A stretch of DNA of 64,000 bases. Origin: Acetobacter sp. GTDB lineage: Bacteria > Pseudomonadota > Alphaproteobacteria > Acetobacterales > Acetobacteraceae. A program made the position numbers and the translations under genes. The notes under the pieces were generated by a model. That model saw nothing but the letters and a program-made list of their open reading frames with translations, made no database searches and was not told the origin of the DNA. Location of the stretch: contig NZ_JAKVME010000001.1 in assembly GCF_022483985.1 (NCBI RefSeq), positions 806,001 to 870,000 of the forward strand. Reading direction: 5' to 3'. Below, piece after piece: positions 46,701-55,240 of the stretch (position 1 is the first letter of the stretch; each line of letters opens with the position of its first letter).

Positions 46701-47121
46701 TAGCTCTGTCGAGCGTGTGCAGGCCCTCGTCTCCGGCTGGGTGGATGAGCGTTACATCCTTTCCTGTAACGGTCGCGCCGTGCCGCTGACCGGAACGCAG
46801 CGGCAGGGAGAATATGTCGGCGGTGTGCGGTTCAAGGCATGGAATCCGCCAAGCGCCCTCCATCCGACGATCGGTGTGGAAACGCCTCTGGTCTTCGATG
46901 TTTATGATACGTGGACCGGACGCAGTATTGGCGGCCTGACTTATCATGTGACGCATCCGGGTGGCCGGAATTACGAGACACGGCCCGTCAACGCCAATGA
47001 GGCGGAGGCACGGCGTCGCATCCGTTTCTTCCCGTTCGGTCATACGCCGGGCGCGATGAGGGAACCGCATGTGGAGCGGTCGATGGAGCAGCCAAGGACG
47101 CTGGATCTCAGAAGGTTCTGA
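43708..47121 (+). CDS. Transglutaminase-like / DUF2126 fusion protein
   Basis: The 1137-residue protein starts with a transglutaminase N-terminal beta domain (ALTHKTTYRYDRPVTMGPQVIRLRP) and a transglutaminase-like peptidase core with catalytic triad C182 (GKGSCRDSAW), H231 (TDLHAWAEVYLP) and D247 (GLDATSG). The rest is DUF2126 (COG4196), including LTMGGEPTFIAADDMDAPEWN, GTGGGNHVVMGA and RAFEMPPHHRM. In predicted amidoligase loci this protein accompanies a circularly permuted ATP-grasp enzyme and alpha-E protein, as here. The enzyme may cleave or crosslink the peptide-like product. ORFs on the opposite strand are artefacts. Confidence 0.9.
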   Translation: MTMTLNVALTHKTTYRYDRPVTMGPQVIRLRPAAHARTDILSYALTIEPKPHFINWMQDPSGNWQARVVFPERVTHFDVTVDLVADMATINPFDFFLEPEAEEWPFTYDHVLDQELAPYRKIEPAGPLLKALIAEIPKEKRRNVDMLVALNQTVQKRISYIVRMEPGVWSPDKTLEEGKGSCRDSAWLLVQLLRNLGYAARFVSGYLIQLVADEKPLEGPSGPGEDFTDLHAWAEVYLPGAGWIGLDATSGMLAGEGHIPLAATPEPGSAAPISGGVELCETEFGFDMHVKRVAETPRTTKPYDEETWATILAAGEAVDRKLEEGDVRLTMGGEPTFIAADDMDAPEWNIEALGPTKRAYANRLLRRLMSIWSPGATYMTLFGKHYPGEQLPRWALTTYWRRDGEPVWLDRGLLASDDDTDNATEHDARRFAQSLASKLQVDPELVTPAYEDIHYYLWKEHRLPANVLAEGSRLNDPLERDRLARVFGRGLSRESGSVLPLRVTVQDGVRRWQSGRWFLRGDTIFLVPGDSSIGFRLPLQSLPWADADDIDQPLPVDPFAPHPRLPPHPAFARRSSQSYRATVPDLISRSVAPPERPMPQLSDLPALPPYPVRKPWRISTDRALSEHLLEINREEPDVVRTALTVESRDGILHVFFPPLYAVEDWLDLCAAVEATAAEFGRKVVLEGYAPPRDPRLLSFSITPDPGVIEVNVHPAASWNEHETRSRQLYEEARNVGLIAEKFMLDGRHVGTGGGNHVVMGAANAEDSPFLRRPDLLKSLAGFWHNHPSLSYLFSGLFIGPSSQHPRIDEARQDALYELEIAFRQVNREVFTPPWLTDRLFRNLFADITGNTHRTEFCIDKLYAPESSSGRLGLMEYRAFEMPPHHRMAAAQVLLMRAVIAAFWDKPYERRLVRWGTRLHDDFMLPHYVRQDFGDAIDELRMLGAPLEKEWFEPHFQFRFPEIGSVTELGMTLELRTALEPWNTLAEEPAAGGTARYVDSSVERVQALVSGWVDERYILSCNGRAVPLTGTQRQGEYVGGVRFKAWNPPSALHPTIGVETPLVFDVYDTWTGRSIGGLTYHVTHPGGRNYETRPVNANEAEARRRIRFFPFGHTPGAMREPHVERSMEQPRTLDLRRF

Positions 47122-47132
47122 GAGATCATGAT

Positions 47133-47161
47133 CGACGGGACAGTTTCCTGATGTCCCGTCG
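47133..47161 (+). terminator. Hairpin after the DUF2126 gene
   Basis: CGACGGGACA and TGTCCCGTCG form a perfect 10-bp stem with a 9-base loop, 12 bases past the stop. There is no T tract, so termination may be partial. Confidence 0.6.
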
Positions 47162-47296
47162 GCTTGACTGTTTCACGGCTGACAAGGACGAGGTTGGGGA
47201 CGCGATTATCCATCCTCAGGACGGTCTTCGCCGTTTTGAGGAAACAGGATTTTTAAAATAAATATTTTATAAACCTCATTCCTGTAGGACATATAT

Positions 47297-48715
47297 GTGT
47301 CCTATTTCAAAAAATTCTTTGTAGGTCAGGTTTCTTTCCTCAGGGCGAGAGAAGGTAGCGTCGCGATTCTTGTGGCTGCCGCCATGTTTACGACGATGAT
47401 CGGCGTATCTGTCGCGATCAACGTGGGGACGATCGTCAACACGAAAACCAGACTTCAGAGCATTGCGGATGCTGCGGCGCTCAAGGCGGCGAAAGCGGCG
47501 AATGAAAGTCTTGCTTCGGGAGGGAGTGACGCCAAAAGCAATGCTCAGACCGTAGCGACAACAGTTGCTCAGGCGACCGTGAGTGCAAACGCTGCCGGAG
47601 CCGGATTGTCGGCCACCCCGACTGCGACTGTGACGTATAACAGCATTGGAGATTATTCCAGTACTGTAACCGTCGCTTTAAGTTCTACCCCCAAGTTTGT
47701 TTTGGCCAATCTGATTCCCAGTATGAGCGGGGCGGTCAGCGTATCATCGACCGCAAGTGTCACAGCCGGACAGTCCTATCTACAGATCATTTTTCTTGTG
47801 GATGTTTCGAATTCTATGGCGATTGGTGGCACGCAGGCGGTCATCAATACACTGCTCAACACACCTGCCCAGTGCGCTTTTGCCTGCCATGATACTCATG
47901 GTTATTACGATAGCATCAAATCAATAAAATGTACGACACAGACATCATCTTATCAGAGTCTGCCAGCCTGCAACATGCGGGCTTACGCGCAGAACAACGG
48001 ACTTGATCTGAAAATCGACTATGTGCGGTCCGCTTTGTCCAATCTGGCCTCGCAGATATCCGATGTGTCAGCAAATGCTGCCAATCATTTTTCGATCAGC
48101 ATGGTGACTTTTGGCACGCAGATAACGCAGGTTCTTGCGCCTACTTCGGACCAGTCCCAGATTTCATCTGCTCTGTCTTCCGTGGATGTGGAAGATGCCA
48201 CCCCTTACATCAACAGCTATAACAGTCAAAATACAAGCAGATACGGAATGCAAATTGATGTTTACAATGGTGGTTATACGAAAACAGCAGATGCCCTGAA
48301 CTATGTTGCTTCTCATCTGACAAATGTCGGTGATGGTTCCGCCGCCAACAAGATGACGACCTATGTTGTGTTTCTGTCTGATGGTACATCAGACACCTAC
48401 GTCAACAATAATTCTCTGGCCAACAGAAATGTTACAACTTATTTCGGATCAGGCTGTACAACTCTGAAAAATATGAACGTAAAGATTTTTTCGGTCTGGA
48501 CACCTTATTACGTCGACAGAAGTTCTTCGTGGTTCAATCAGTATTTCGGATCAGTTCCCGATAGTGGCGCCGGGTCCATGCAGGATGCTGTGCAGGACTG
48601 TGCCACAAGCGATGACTACTATTTCGAAGCGACTGATGGCCCTGAAATCAAGCAGGCATTTTCATCGGTTTTTAATAAAATTATCACTGACACCTCTCTC
48701 AGGCTGACCAAGTAA
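47297..48715 (+). CDS. TadG-like protein with von Willebrand A domain
   Basis: The 472-residue protein has the TadE/TadG N-terminus: a short leader, then REGSVAILVAAAMFTTMIGVSVAINVGTIV and KTRLQSIADAAALKAAKAA. From ~155 it is a VWA domain with the MIDAS motif DVSNSM, later VTFGTQITQV and FLSDGTSDTYV. The segment CAFACHDTHGYYD is typical of TadG-like VWA proteins and contains CxxxCH. TadG proteins normally sit in Flp pilus loci, which are absent here. The start is GTG (AGGA 7 bases upstream). It lies inside the transglutaminase/ATP-grasp cluster, with more AT-rich codons than its neighbours. Confidence 0.85.
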   Translation: MSYFKKFFVGQVSFLRAREGSVAILVAAAMFTTMIGVSVAINVGTIVNTKTRLQSIADAAALKAAKAANESLASGGSDAKSNAQTVATTVAQATVSANAAGAGLSATPTATVTYNSIGDYSSTVTVALSSTPKFVLANLIPSMSGAVSVSSTASVTAGQSYLQIIFLVDVSNSMAIGGTQAVINTLLNTPAQCAFACHDTHGYYDSIKSIKCTTQTSSYQSLPACNMRAYAQNNGLDLKIDYVRSALSNLASQISDVSANAANHFSISMVTFGTQITQVLAPTSDQSQISSALSSVDVEDATPYINSYNSQNTSRYGMQIDVYNGGYTKTADALNYVASHLTNVGDGSAANKMTTYVVFLSDGTSDTYVNNNSLANRNVTTYFGSGCTTLKNMNVKIFSVWTPYYVDRSSSWFNQYFGSVPDSGAGSMQDAVQDCATSDDYYFEATDGPEIKQAFSSVFNKIITDTSLRLTK

Positions 48716-48837
48716 AAATCGTACAAGAGCAGTTTTTGTTGTCATGTCAGGAAGGCAATTTATCCGCCGCAAGGGTGCAACAAAATCACCTTGTGCGCGT
48801 TCATCGGCATATCGATGCGGATGGAAGTCAGGCTGCC

Positions 48838-49932
48838 ATGAAACTGTTCAGTTGCCAGAGCTGTGGTCAGGTTCTTTTCTTTGAAAACACGCAATGCGAA
48901 AGTTGTGGCCACAGGCTGGGATATTGCACTGAAACGGGCCGGCTTCTCGCGCTTGAAGCGTCCGCTGATAAAGGCGGCTGGCTCGCCGTTGGGGATGGCG
49001 CAGAAGCACCGACGCGCTTTCTCTGCACCAACGCGGACTATGGCGTCTGCAACTGGCTGGTTCCCGAAGGCCATACGGATGCCCTCTGTATCGCGTGCCG
49101 TTATAACCACGTCATTCCCGACCTGAACAAGGAAGGAAACCGGGAACTGTGGTGGCGATTGGAACAGGCCAAGCACCGCCTGTTTTACAGCCTTCTGCTG
49201 CTGCATCTTCCCGTGCCGACCCGTGAGGAAAACCCGACGGGAGGGCTGGTCTTCAATTTTCCGGATGACCCTGAAAACGGGGATGAAAAAGTCATGACCG
49301 GTCATGACGAGGGCATCATCACCATTGCCCTGCGCGAGGCTGATGATGCCGAGCGTGAAAAGATGCGGGTCGAGATGGGTGAGTATTACCGCACGCTGCT
49401 CGGGCATTTCCGGCATGAGATCGGGCATTTCTACTGGAACGTCCTGGTGCGTGACGCGGGTAACGAAGAGCCTTGCCGCGCCATGTTTGGTGATCACACG
49501 CAGGATTATGGCGCGGCTCTTCAGCAGCATTACGAAAACGGGCCGCCGACTGGCTGGCAGGAGAATTACGTCAGTTCATATGCCACCACGCATCCCTGGG
49601 AAGATTTCGCGGAAACGTGGGCGCACTATCTGCATATCGTGGACACGCTCCAGACCGCCGTGGCGTTCGGTGTGGCGGTCAGTCCGGCAGTGGCGAAGGA
49701 TGGCAGTCTGTCGCAGACCTTCAATTTCGATACCTATGCAGCGACCAGTTTCGAGGAGCTGCTGGTGGCCTGGCCGCCTCTGACGGTGGCAGTGAACGCG
49801 CTGAATCGTTCAATGGGACAGCCGGATCTCTATCCTTTTGTCATTACACCGGCGATCGCCGAAAAACTGCGTTTTGTGCACGATCTTGTGCATGGATTGC
49901 CTTTGACACCCGTTGCCCCCGCGCCACAGTAA
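48838..49932 (+). CDS. Zinc-ribbon HExxH metallopeptidase-like protein (COG4307 type)
   Basis: The 364-residue protein begins with zinc-ribbon cysteines C6, C9, C20 and C23 (FSCQSCGQ; QCESCGHRLGYC) and a second pair in CTNADYGVC and LCIACRYN. The central motif FRHEIGHFYW supplies H193-E-x-x-H197, a zincin site, followed by the downstream acidic segment PWEDFAETWAHYLHI that can give the third ligand. The family occurs with the ATP-grasp/alpha-E/transglutaminase genes. It probably processes the peptide product or its carrier. Confidence 0.85.
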   Translation: MKLFSCQSCGQVLFFENTQCESCGHRLGYCTETGRLLALEASADKGGWLAVGDGAEAPTRFLCTNADYGVCNWLVPEGHTDALCIACRYNHVIPDLNKEGNRELWWRLEQAKHRLFYSLLLLHLPVPTREENPTGGLVFNFPDDPENGDEKVMTGHDEGIITIALREADDAEREKMRVEMGEYYRTLLGHFRHEIGHFYWNVLVRDAGNEEPCRAMFGDHTQDYGAALQQHYENGPPTGWQENYVSSYATTHPWEDFAETWAHYLHIVDTLQTAVAFGVAVSPAVAKDGSLSQTFNFDTYAATSFEELLVAWPPLTVAVNALNRSMGQPDLYPFVITPAIAEKLRFVHDLVHGLPLTPVAPAPQ

Positions 49933-49945
49933 GTCTTTGGTTTGT

Positions 49946-49967
49946 CTGATTTCATGCATGAAATCAG
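49946..49967. repeat. Perfect 22-bp palindrome between metallopeptidase and ATP-grasp genes
   Basis: CTGATTTCATGCATGAAATC (then AG) is a perfect palindrome, 13 bases past the metallopeptidase stop. It has no loop and no T tract on the plus strand, so it may be a protein-binding operator for the ATP-grasp gene rather than a terminator. Confidence 0.6.
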
Positions 49968-50024
49968 CTCCATTCTTTACTGCAGGATTGCATGAGGAGA
50001 GCGTGACACCCTAGAAGCGATCGG

Positions 50025-52640
50025 ATGAACGGCGCGATTCCAATTGATGAGATGGTGAACGGTCAGGGAGGCGTGCGTCCGCAATGGCGTCGTCTCCTGA
50101 GTGCCATTTCCGATCTGGGGCATCAGGAACTGAGGTCGCGCCAGCAGCAAATCGCGCTCGCTCTGGCCGACCAGACAGGTGCGCTGCCTTCCTCGCCTTC
50201 GTCCAGCGCTGGAGAAACGCTGGAAGCTCAGGGCAGCTTTATCGGGGCGCAGTGCGATCCTATTCCGCTGCTACTGAAGGCCGATGAGTTCAGCAGGCTG
50301 GAAGCCGGGATCATCCAGCGCGCCCGCCTGCAGGAAGCTCTTCTGCTGGATGTTTACGGCGAGCGGAACGTGTTGGCCGACCACCTGCTGCCTCCCGCGC
50401 TCGTCTGGGCTAACAAGGGATTTCTCCGCTGCGGAATGGTGGATGCTCTGCGTCAGGCAGGTCAGCATTTCATTTCATCCTATGCAGTGGATCTTGTCCG
50501 CGAAACGGACGGCGAATGGCGTGTGCTGGCCGACCGAGTTCGGCAGGGAAATGGGATCGGTCTCGCTCTGGAAAATCGTCGGCAGATGACGAGGATGATC
50601 CCCGAACTGTTCGCAGGTGTGGCGCTTCAGAGGCTCCGTCCTTTTCTGGAGTGCTGGCAGGACAGCGTGCAGAAGACGGGCGGGGGGGAGACGGCCAATC
50701 CGGCATTGTTGACCCCGGGCCCCTCCAGTCCTTTCTGGAGTGAGCATGTCATTCTTGCCCGGGAACTGGGATGCCCGCTGGTGGAGGCGGGTGATCTCAC
50801 CGTGCGGGAAGGGGCCTTGTGGCTCAAGACCGTGCGAGGGCTACGGAAGATAGACGTTCTTCTTGTCCGCCAGAATGCTGACTCGATTGATCCTCTTGAG
50901 TTGGAAGGCACTGGACCGGCGGGCGTGTCGGGTCTTCTTGATGCGGCCCGCAACGGATCTGTGCGGCTGATCAATGACCCGAGAGCCGGATTTGTCGAAG
51001 CGCTCGGCGTGCAGTCGTTTCTGCCTGACATTGTGTCACGGCTGTTCGGCGAAACGCTGAATCTGGAGAACGTGGAGAGTTTATGGCTGGGACAGCCGGA
51101 GAATCGGGCTTTCCTTGAGCAGATTCTGTTCGGACGGCCTGAGCCCGATCATGGCAGGACTGACTACTGGGCGGTTGCATCCGCCATAGGGGAGGAACTG
51201 CCGGTCCAGCGTCTTGCAACACTGGATGACGGCCAGCGTACTCTCCTCTGGGAAAAAATCCTTGCGGAACCGTGGCGCTATGTCGCCTGCCGTGAACCGC
51301 TGGCGTCGCTGTCGCCCTGTGTCGGCGACAAGGAAATCGTGCCCCGGTCGATTGTCCTGCGTATGTTTGCGATTCAGGACGAAAATGGCTGGTCAGTCCT
51401 GCCCGGCGGTGTCTGCCGCGTATTTGATGCTGGGCAGGCCATTACAGCAGGACCGATCGGAGAGGGCCAGACGACCAAGGACGTCTGGGTGATGGTGGAC
51501 GAGACTTTCTCTTTTCAGGAAACCTCTTTTTCCACTCCGTATCCGCTGGCCATCCGTCGGTCGCAGGGCGACCTGCCCAGCCGGGCGGCTGATGATTTTT
51601 TCTGGCTCGGACGTTATCTCGAACAGATCGAGAGCGGCGCGCGTCTTCTGCGTGTCATCATGACGCACATGTCCGGTACGGACCCGTCTCCCAGAGAACT
51701 CGCGGATATCGCTGTCCTGATGCGGCAGATGCGTACCATGGGGCTTGTGCAGGAAACACCGGTAGCAGCCTACGGCTATGCCGGGATGGTGCGCGGGCTG
51801 TTCGCCATCGGTGGGTCTGATGGCTTCTTTGCCCGTGTGCTGAGAAAGATCATCCGTCTTGTTCCTGAACTGGTTGATCGGCTGACGCAGGATGTCCGTG
51901 ATTTCATCTCCCACCGGGGAGGCGAACTACTCAAAAAGATCGACCAGCGCCCCCGCCGTATCGATCCGGCCCGCATGCTTGACCAGCTTTCGGGGCTGAC
52001 GAGTGATCTGTTGCTGTATTCCGCGACCTTATCGGGATTTGCTGCGGAAAGCATGGTTCTGTCCGGTGGCCGACAGTTTCTGGATCTTGGACGCAGGATC
52101 GAGAGGGCGTCGTCCGTGCTTCTCATCTGTTCCGGTGTTCTTGAGCAGCCGGATGTCTATCAGCGTGGTCGCATGGAAGCCGCGCTGCGCCTGATGCTGC
52201 AACTCTGCGATAGCGTCATTACCTATCGTTCCCGTTATTTCGGGGTGGTGCAGCCAGCGCCCGTGCTGGATCTTCTCCTGCTTGATGAAGACAATCCCCG
52301 TGGTGTGGCCTACCAGCTTGCCGCCCTGCGTAACTCCCTGACCGGACTGGCCTCGGATAGTCCCTTTATGCCGGAAGGACTACGATCCGCTTCCTATGAA
52401 CTGGCGCATACAGCGGAAAATATCCGCGCGACACTGGCGGGGATGGTGGCGTCGGTTGTGTCCGCCTCCAGTCAGGATGCCGCCACCGCCGCGCTGCCTC
52501 CGGCCCTGAAGGAGATGCATGAAGCTGTTCTGCACCTTTCCGAGCAGATAGGCCGCAGCTATTTCTCCGTTCTCAACTCTGCACGGCTTGTCGGCATCGA
52601 AAGCGAGACCGTCCTTGATACGGATGGAACCGTGGCATGA
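50025..52640 (+). CDS. Circularly permuted ATP-grasp / alpha-E fusion protein
   Basis: The 871-residue protein joins two families that are often separate genes. Residues ~40-490 are a circularly permuted ATP-grasp type 2 domain (COG2308): LLLDVYGERNVLADHLLPPALVWANKGFLR, GIGLALENRRQMTRM, LDAARNGSVRLINDPRAGFVEA and the segment IVPRSIVLRMFAI. Residues ~520-871 are an alpha-E helical domain (COG2307) beginning DDFFWLGRYLEQIESGARLLR. These are predicted to make amide or peptide bonds with ATP. Its stop overlaps the next gene start by 4 bases, so the transglutaminase is coupled. Confidence 0.9.
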   Translation: MNGAIPIDEMVNGQGGVRPQWRRLLSAISDLGHQELRSRQQQIALALADQTGALPSSPSSSAGETLEAQGSFIGAQCDPIPLLLKADEFSRLEAGIIQRARLQEALLLDVYGERNVLADHLLPPALVWANKGFLRCGMVDALRQAGQHFISSYAVDLVRETDGEWRVLADRVRQGNGIGLALENRRQMTRMIPELFAGVALQRLRPFLECWQDSVQKTGGGETANPALLTPGPSSPFWSEHVILARELGCPLVEAGDLTVREGALWLKTVRGLRKIDVLLVRQNADSIDPLELEGTGPAGVSGLLDAARNGSVRLINDPRAGFVEALGVQSFLPDIVSRLFGETLNLENVESLWLGQPENRAFLEQILFGRPEPDHGRTDYWAVASAIGEELPVQRLATLDDGQRTLLWEKILAEPWRYVACREPLASLSPCVGDKEIVPRSIVLRMFAIQDENGWSVLPGGVCRVFDAGQAITAGPIGEGQTTKDVWVMVDETFSFQETSFSTPYPLAIRRSQGDLPSRAADDFFWLGRYLEQIESGARLLRVIMTHMSGTDPSPRELADIAVLMRQMRTMGLVQETPVAAYGYAGMVRGLFAIGGSDGFFARVLRKIIRLVPELVDRLTQDVRDFISHRGGELLKKIDQRPRRIDPARMLDQLSGLTSDLLLYSATLSGFAAESMVLSGGRQFLDLGRRIERASSVLLICSGVLEQPDVYQRGRMEAALRLMLQLCDSVITYRSRYFGVVQPAPVLDLLLLDEDNPRGVAYQLAALRNSLTGLASDSPFMPEGLRSASYELAHTAENIRATLAGMVASVVSASSQDAATAALPPALKEMHEAVLHLSEQIGRSYFSVLNSARLVGIESETVLDTDGTVA

Positions 52641-53560
52641 TTTATCGTGTCCGGCATACAACGTCCTATACCTATGGACATCCTGTGGATCTGGCGGCGC
52701 ATATCCTGCATCTGACGCCTCGTGATTGTCCGGGACAGACGGTTCTGCGTACCCAACTGGAATGCAATCCCGCGCCTGTGCGGCGTGAAACAGGCGTCGA
52801 TCATTTCGGCAACCGTATCGTGTGGCTGTTTCACGAAGAGCCGCATTCGCACTTCGATATCGTCGCCCTGTCCGATGTCGATGTGAATTTTCCGGAACCG
52901 CCTCCTCCCGACAGCACGCCAGCGTGGGAGGACAGCGCGCTTCTCGCTGCAAGGGGCGCGGACGTTTCCCAGTATCTGTTCGGCGGCCCGATGGGTGGGC
53001 CTTCCCGGCTTGTGGGGGAATATGTGGCGGCGGACTTCCCTCCCGGACGGCCTGTGCTGGAAGGACTGCTCGCGCTGAATGAGCGGGTATACAAGGAATT
53101 CCGCTTCCGGTCTGGGGTCACCAACCTGAGGACAACTCCGGAAGAAGTGCTTCAGCGCCGGGAGGGAGTTTGTCAGGACTTTACGCATCTGATGCTGAGC
53201 GGATTACGTTGGCTGGGTCTGCCCGCGCGCTATATGTCGGGCTATATCCGCACGAGACCGGTCGCCGGGCAGAAACGCAGGCTTGGCGCGGATGTCTCCC
53301 ATGCGTGGGTTGGCGTCTGGCTGGGACCGGAAACGGGGTGGATCGGTCTTGATCCGACCAACGGCATTGTCGTTCGTGATGAGCATGTGATTCTCGGCTG
53401 GGGCCGGGACTACGCCGATATCAGCCCGGTTCGCGGGTTGATTCTTGGCGGTGGTGGCGATGTCCTGCGTGTCGGGGTGGATCTCGTTCCGCTTGATGAA
53501 TGGGAACGCGATCCGACGCTGATGAATCTCGGGGCGTTTCCGACACGGGAAACGGCCTGA
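52637..53560 (+). CDS. Transglutaminase-like cysteine peptidase
   Basis: The 307-residue protein has the N-terminal beta domain (YRVRHTTSYTYGHPVDLAAHILHLTPR) and a transglutaminase core with the triad C179 (EGVCQDFTHL), H222 (DVSHAWVGVWL) and D239 (GLDPTNG). It is the last gene of the cluster, starting inside the stop codon of the ATP-grasp gene. Prokaryotic members act as peptidases or amide-forming enzymes; the partner protein implies work on the same peptide product. Confidence 0.9.
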   Translation: MIYRVRHTTSYTYGHPVDLAAHILHLTPRDCPGQTVLRTQLECNPAPVRRETGVDHFGNRIVWLFHEEPHSHFDIVALSDVDVNFPEPPPPDSTPAWEDSALLAARGADVSQYLFGGPMGGPSRLVGEYVAADFPPGRPVLEGLLALNERVYKEFRFRSGVTNLRTTPEEVLQRREGVCQDFTHLMLSGLRWLGLPARYMSGYIRTRPVAGQKRRLGADVSHAWVGVWLGPETGWIGLDPTNGIVVRDEHVILGWGRDYADISPVRGLILGGGGDVLRVGVDLVPLDEWERDPTLMNLGAFPTRETA

Positions 53561-53647
53561 GATTCTTTTTTCCTGAATGGAGGCCTCCGGTGAACACCGA
53601 AACAGACCGCGCGGGCATTCCTCTCTGAGCGCCGATCCGCGCAAATC

Positions 53648-54538
53648 TCAGGGAGCTGAAAGCTCGACGGAAACAGGGCAATGGTCAGAAACATTTTTCG
53701 GTGTTTCTCCCGCTCCCCTGAACGTCATGACCCGCAGACTGTCGGGGACGAGCCAGCTTCTGGCCGGTCCGCCCAGAAGAATATGATCAATGAAATATTC
53801 ACCACCCCAGCACGGGCTGGCCTTGCCTGCCGTTGTCAGAAGGAGGGGGGCGGACTGTGAAAGGTTCTGGAAAAGCGGGTCGCCGGGTGTCATTCTTCTG
53901 TTGAAGTCCCCCATGATGGCGAAGGATTCTCCCTCATCCTGACGTTCGAGAATCCAGTCTGAAAGGACTTCGAACTGCCGACGCAGGGTCGGGCAGGCAT
54001 GTTTGCGCTCGTCAGGCGGATTTTCCCAGCAGCCCGTTTTGAGGTGCAGGACAAGGATGCGGAGAGAGGTTTTTCCATCGGAAACCGTCACGTCCAGACC
54101 ACTACGCAGAGGGTGTGGTGCGGTAGGAGGATAGACGTTCAGGCCGGTAAGGTCGGGGTGACGCTCGACCGAGAGGGAATCTCTGACGGCAAGACCAACA
54201 CGCTGCACAACAGGGTCATCGGTCATATAGATATGATACCGGGCCGCAGGGAAAATTCTGGCGGCAATCTGTGGACCGTCAACTTCCTGAAATCCAATGA
54301 TGTCCGCATCGACACGACGGGCATAATCGGCCAGACGCTGAACGTCTTCAGGCGAGCGGTGATAGATGTCTTCCGGCAAAGCCGGGTCAGAGGCCGCACG
54401 CGATGTGAGCCAGCTCATATTCCAGGTCGTGATGCGAAGTGGCTGGCAATGCCCTTTCTGAGGAAAGAGCACGGCCAGCCAGAGGCCCACAGAAACAGCG
54501 GCTGATCTGATTCCTGTTGGAAGGAGTGATCCCGCCAT
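53648..54538 (-). CDS. Secreted endonuclease/exonuclease/phosphatase family protein
   Basis: The 296-residue protein has a hydrophobic N-terminus (AVSVGLWLAVLF) serving as signal or anchor and an EEP fold: LRITTWNMSW (Asn/metal), DIIGFQEVDG (metal Glu), LRILVLHLKTGC, FAIMGDFNRRM (Asp/Asn) and the final SDHCPVSVEL (catalytic His-Asp). All catalytic residues are present. Substrates in the family range from DNA to phospholipids and inositol phosphates, so it could be a nuclease or phosphodiesterase. It starts 15 bases after the carbonic anhydrase gene and is probably cotranscribed with it. Confidence 0.88.
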   Translation of the reverse strand: MAGSLLPTGIRSAAVSVGLWLAVLFPQKGHCQPLRITTWNMSWLTSRAASDPALPEDIYHRSPEDVQRLADYARRVDADIIGFQEVDGPQIAARIFPAARYHIYMTDDPVVQRVGLAVRDSLSVERHPDLTGLNVYPPTAPHPLRSGLDVTVSDGKTSLRILVLHLKTGCWENPPDERKHACPTLRRQFEVLSDWILERQDEGESFAIMGDFNRRMTPGDPLFQNLSQSAPLLLTTAGKASPCWGGEYFIDHILLGGPARSWLVPDSLRVMTFRGAGETPKNVSDHCPVSVELSAP

Positions 54539-54553
54539 CAGGGAAGCAGAACG

Positions 54554-55240
54554 TCAGGCGGGAGTTTTTGACTCTTCAAGATGGTCAATGGCTTCATCAA
54601 TCGAGATGGTCTTGCGTGACTGTTCGTCCAGAACCAGCACTTCACCCGTTCCGATATCATAGAACCAGCCCTGAAGGATCAGTCGGTTCTGCGCGAGGGC
54701 AGCCGCGACAGACGGATGGGTGCGCAGGTGGGAAATCTGCAACAGCACATTCTGTTCCGCGAGGCTGCGAACGGCGGCGGGTCCGACATCCGTGCTGTTG
54801 AGAGCACCGATAACGGCCTTCGCCGCTTCTGCGTTGCGGAGCCAGGATTTGACCGTCGGCATCTTGTCCAGCTTGGACGGGTCGGGGTCGAGCAGCCCCA
54901 TCATCGCGCCGCAGTTGGAGTGGCCGCAGACGATGATGCTGGAAACTCCGAGCGCCTGTACGGCATATTCGATGGCTGATGAGACGCCACCGAGCATCTC
55001 GCCATAGGCCGGGACAATGTTGCCGATGTTGCGCAGGACAAAAAGATTGCCGGGGTCCGTCTGGGTGATGAGGGTGGGATTTACCCTGCTGTCCGCACAG
55101 GTGATGAACAGTGTGCTGGGCGATTGTCCCTCTGCCAGCTCTTGAAAAAGATTCTGCTTTTCAGGGAAAATTTCGGTGTTGAACTTTTCAACGCCGCGCA
55201 GAAGAGCAATGAGACTTTCTCTGGCGCTGGTGGCTGCCAT
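54554..55240 (-). CDS. Beta-class carbonic anhydrase
   Basis: The enzyme interconverts CO2 and bicarbonate. The 228-residue protein has zinc ligands C48 (ITCADSRV, with the D50/R52 dyad), H107 and C110 (CGHSNCGAMMG). Other family segments are DPGNLFVLRNIGNIVP, SSAIEYAVQALGV and LILQGWFYDIGTGEVLVLD. It provides bicarbonate for biotin-dependent carboxylases, for example AccA in this window. It is cotranscribed with the downstream EEP gene. Confidence 0.96.
   Translation of the reverse strand: MAATSARESLIALLRGVEKFNTEIFPEKQNLFQELAEGQSPSTLFITCADSRVNPTLITQTDPGNLFVLRNIGNIVPAYGEMLGGVSSAIEYAVQALGVSSIIVCGHSNCGAMMGLLDPDPSKLDKMPTVKSWLRNAEAAKAVIGALNSTDVGPAAVRSLAEQNVLLQISHLRTHPSVAAALAQNRLILQGWFYDIGTGEVLVLDEQSRKTISIDEAIDHLEESKTPA

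Noticed and set aside
46039-47070. 343-codon ORF antisense to the DUF2126 gene
   Set aside because: Same reason: shadow of the large transglutaminase protein.
47297-48715. CxxxCH in the TadG-like protein as a heme c site
   Set aside because: The segment is a common feature of TadG-like VWA proteins, and the spacing differs from CxxCH; not enough to claim heme binding.
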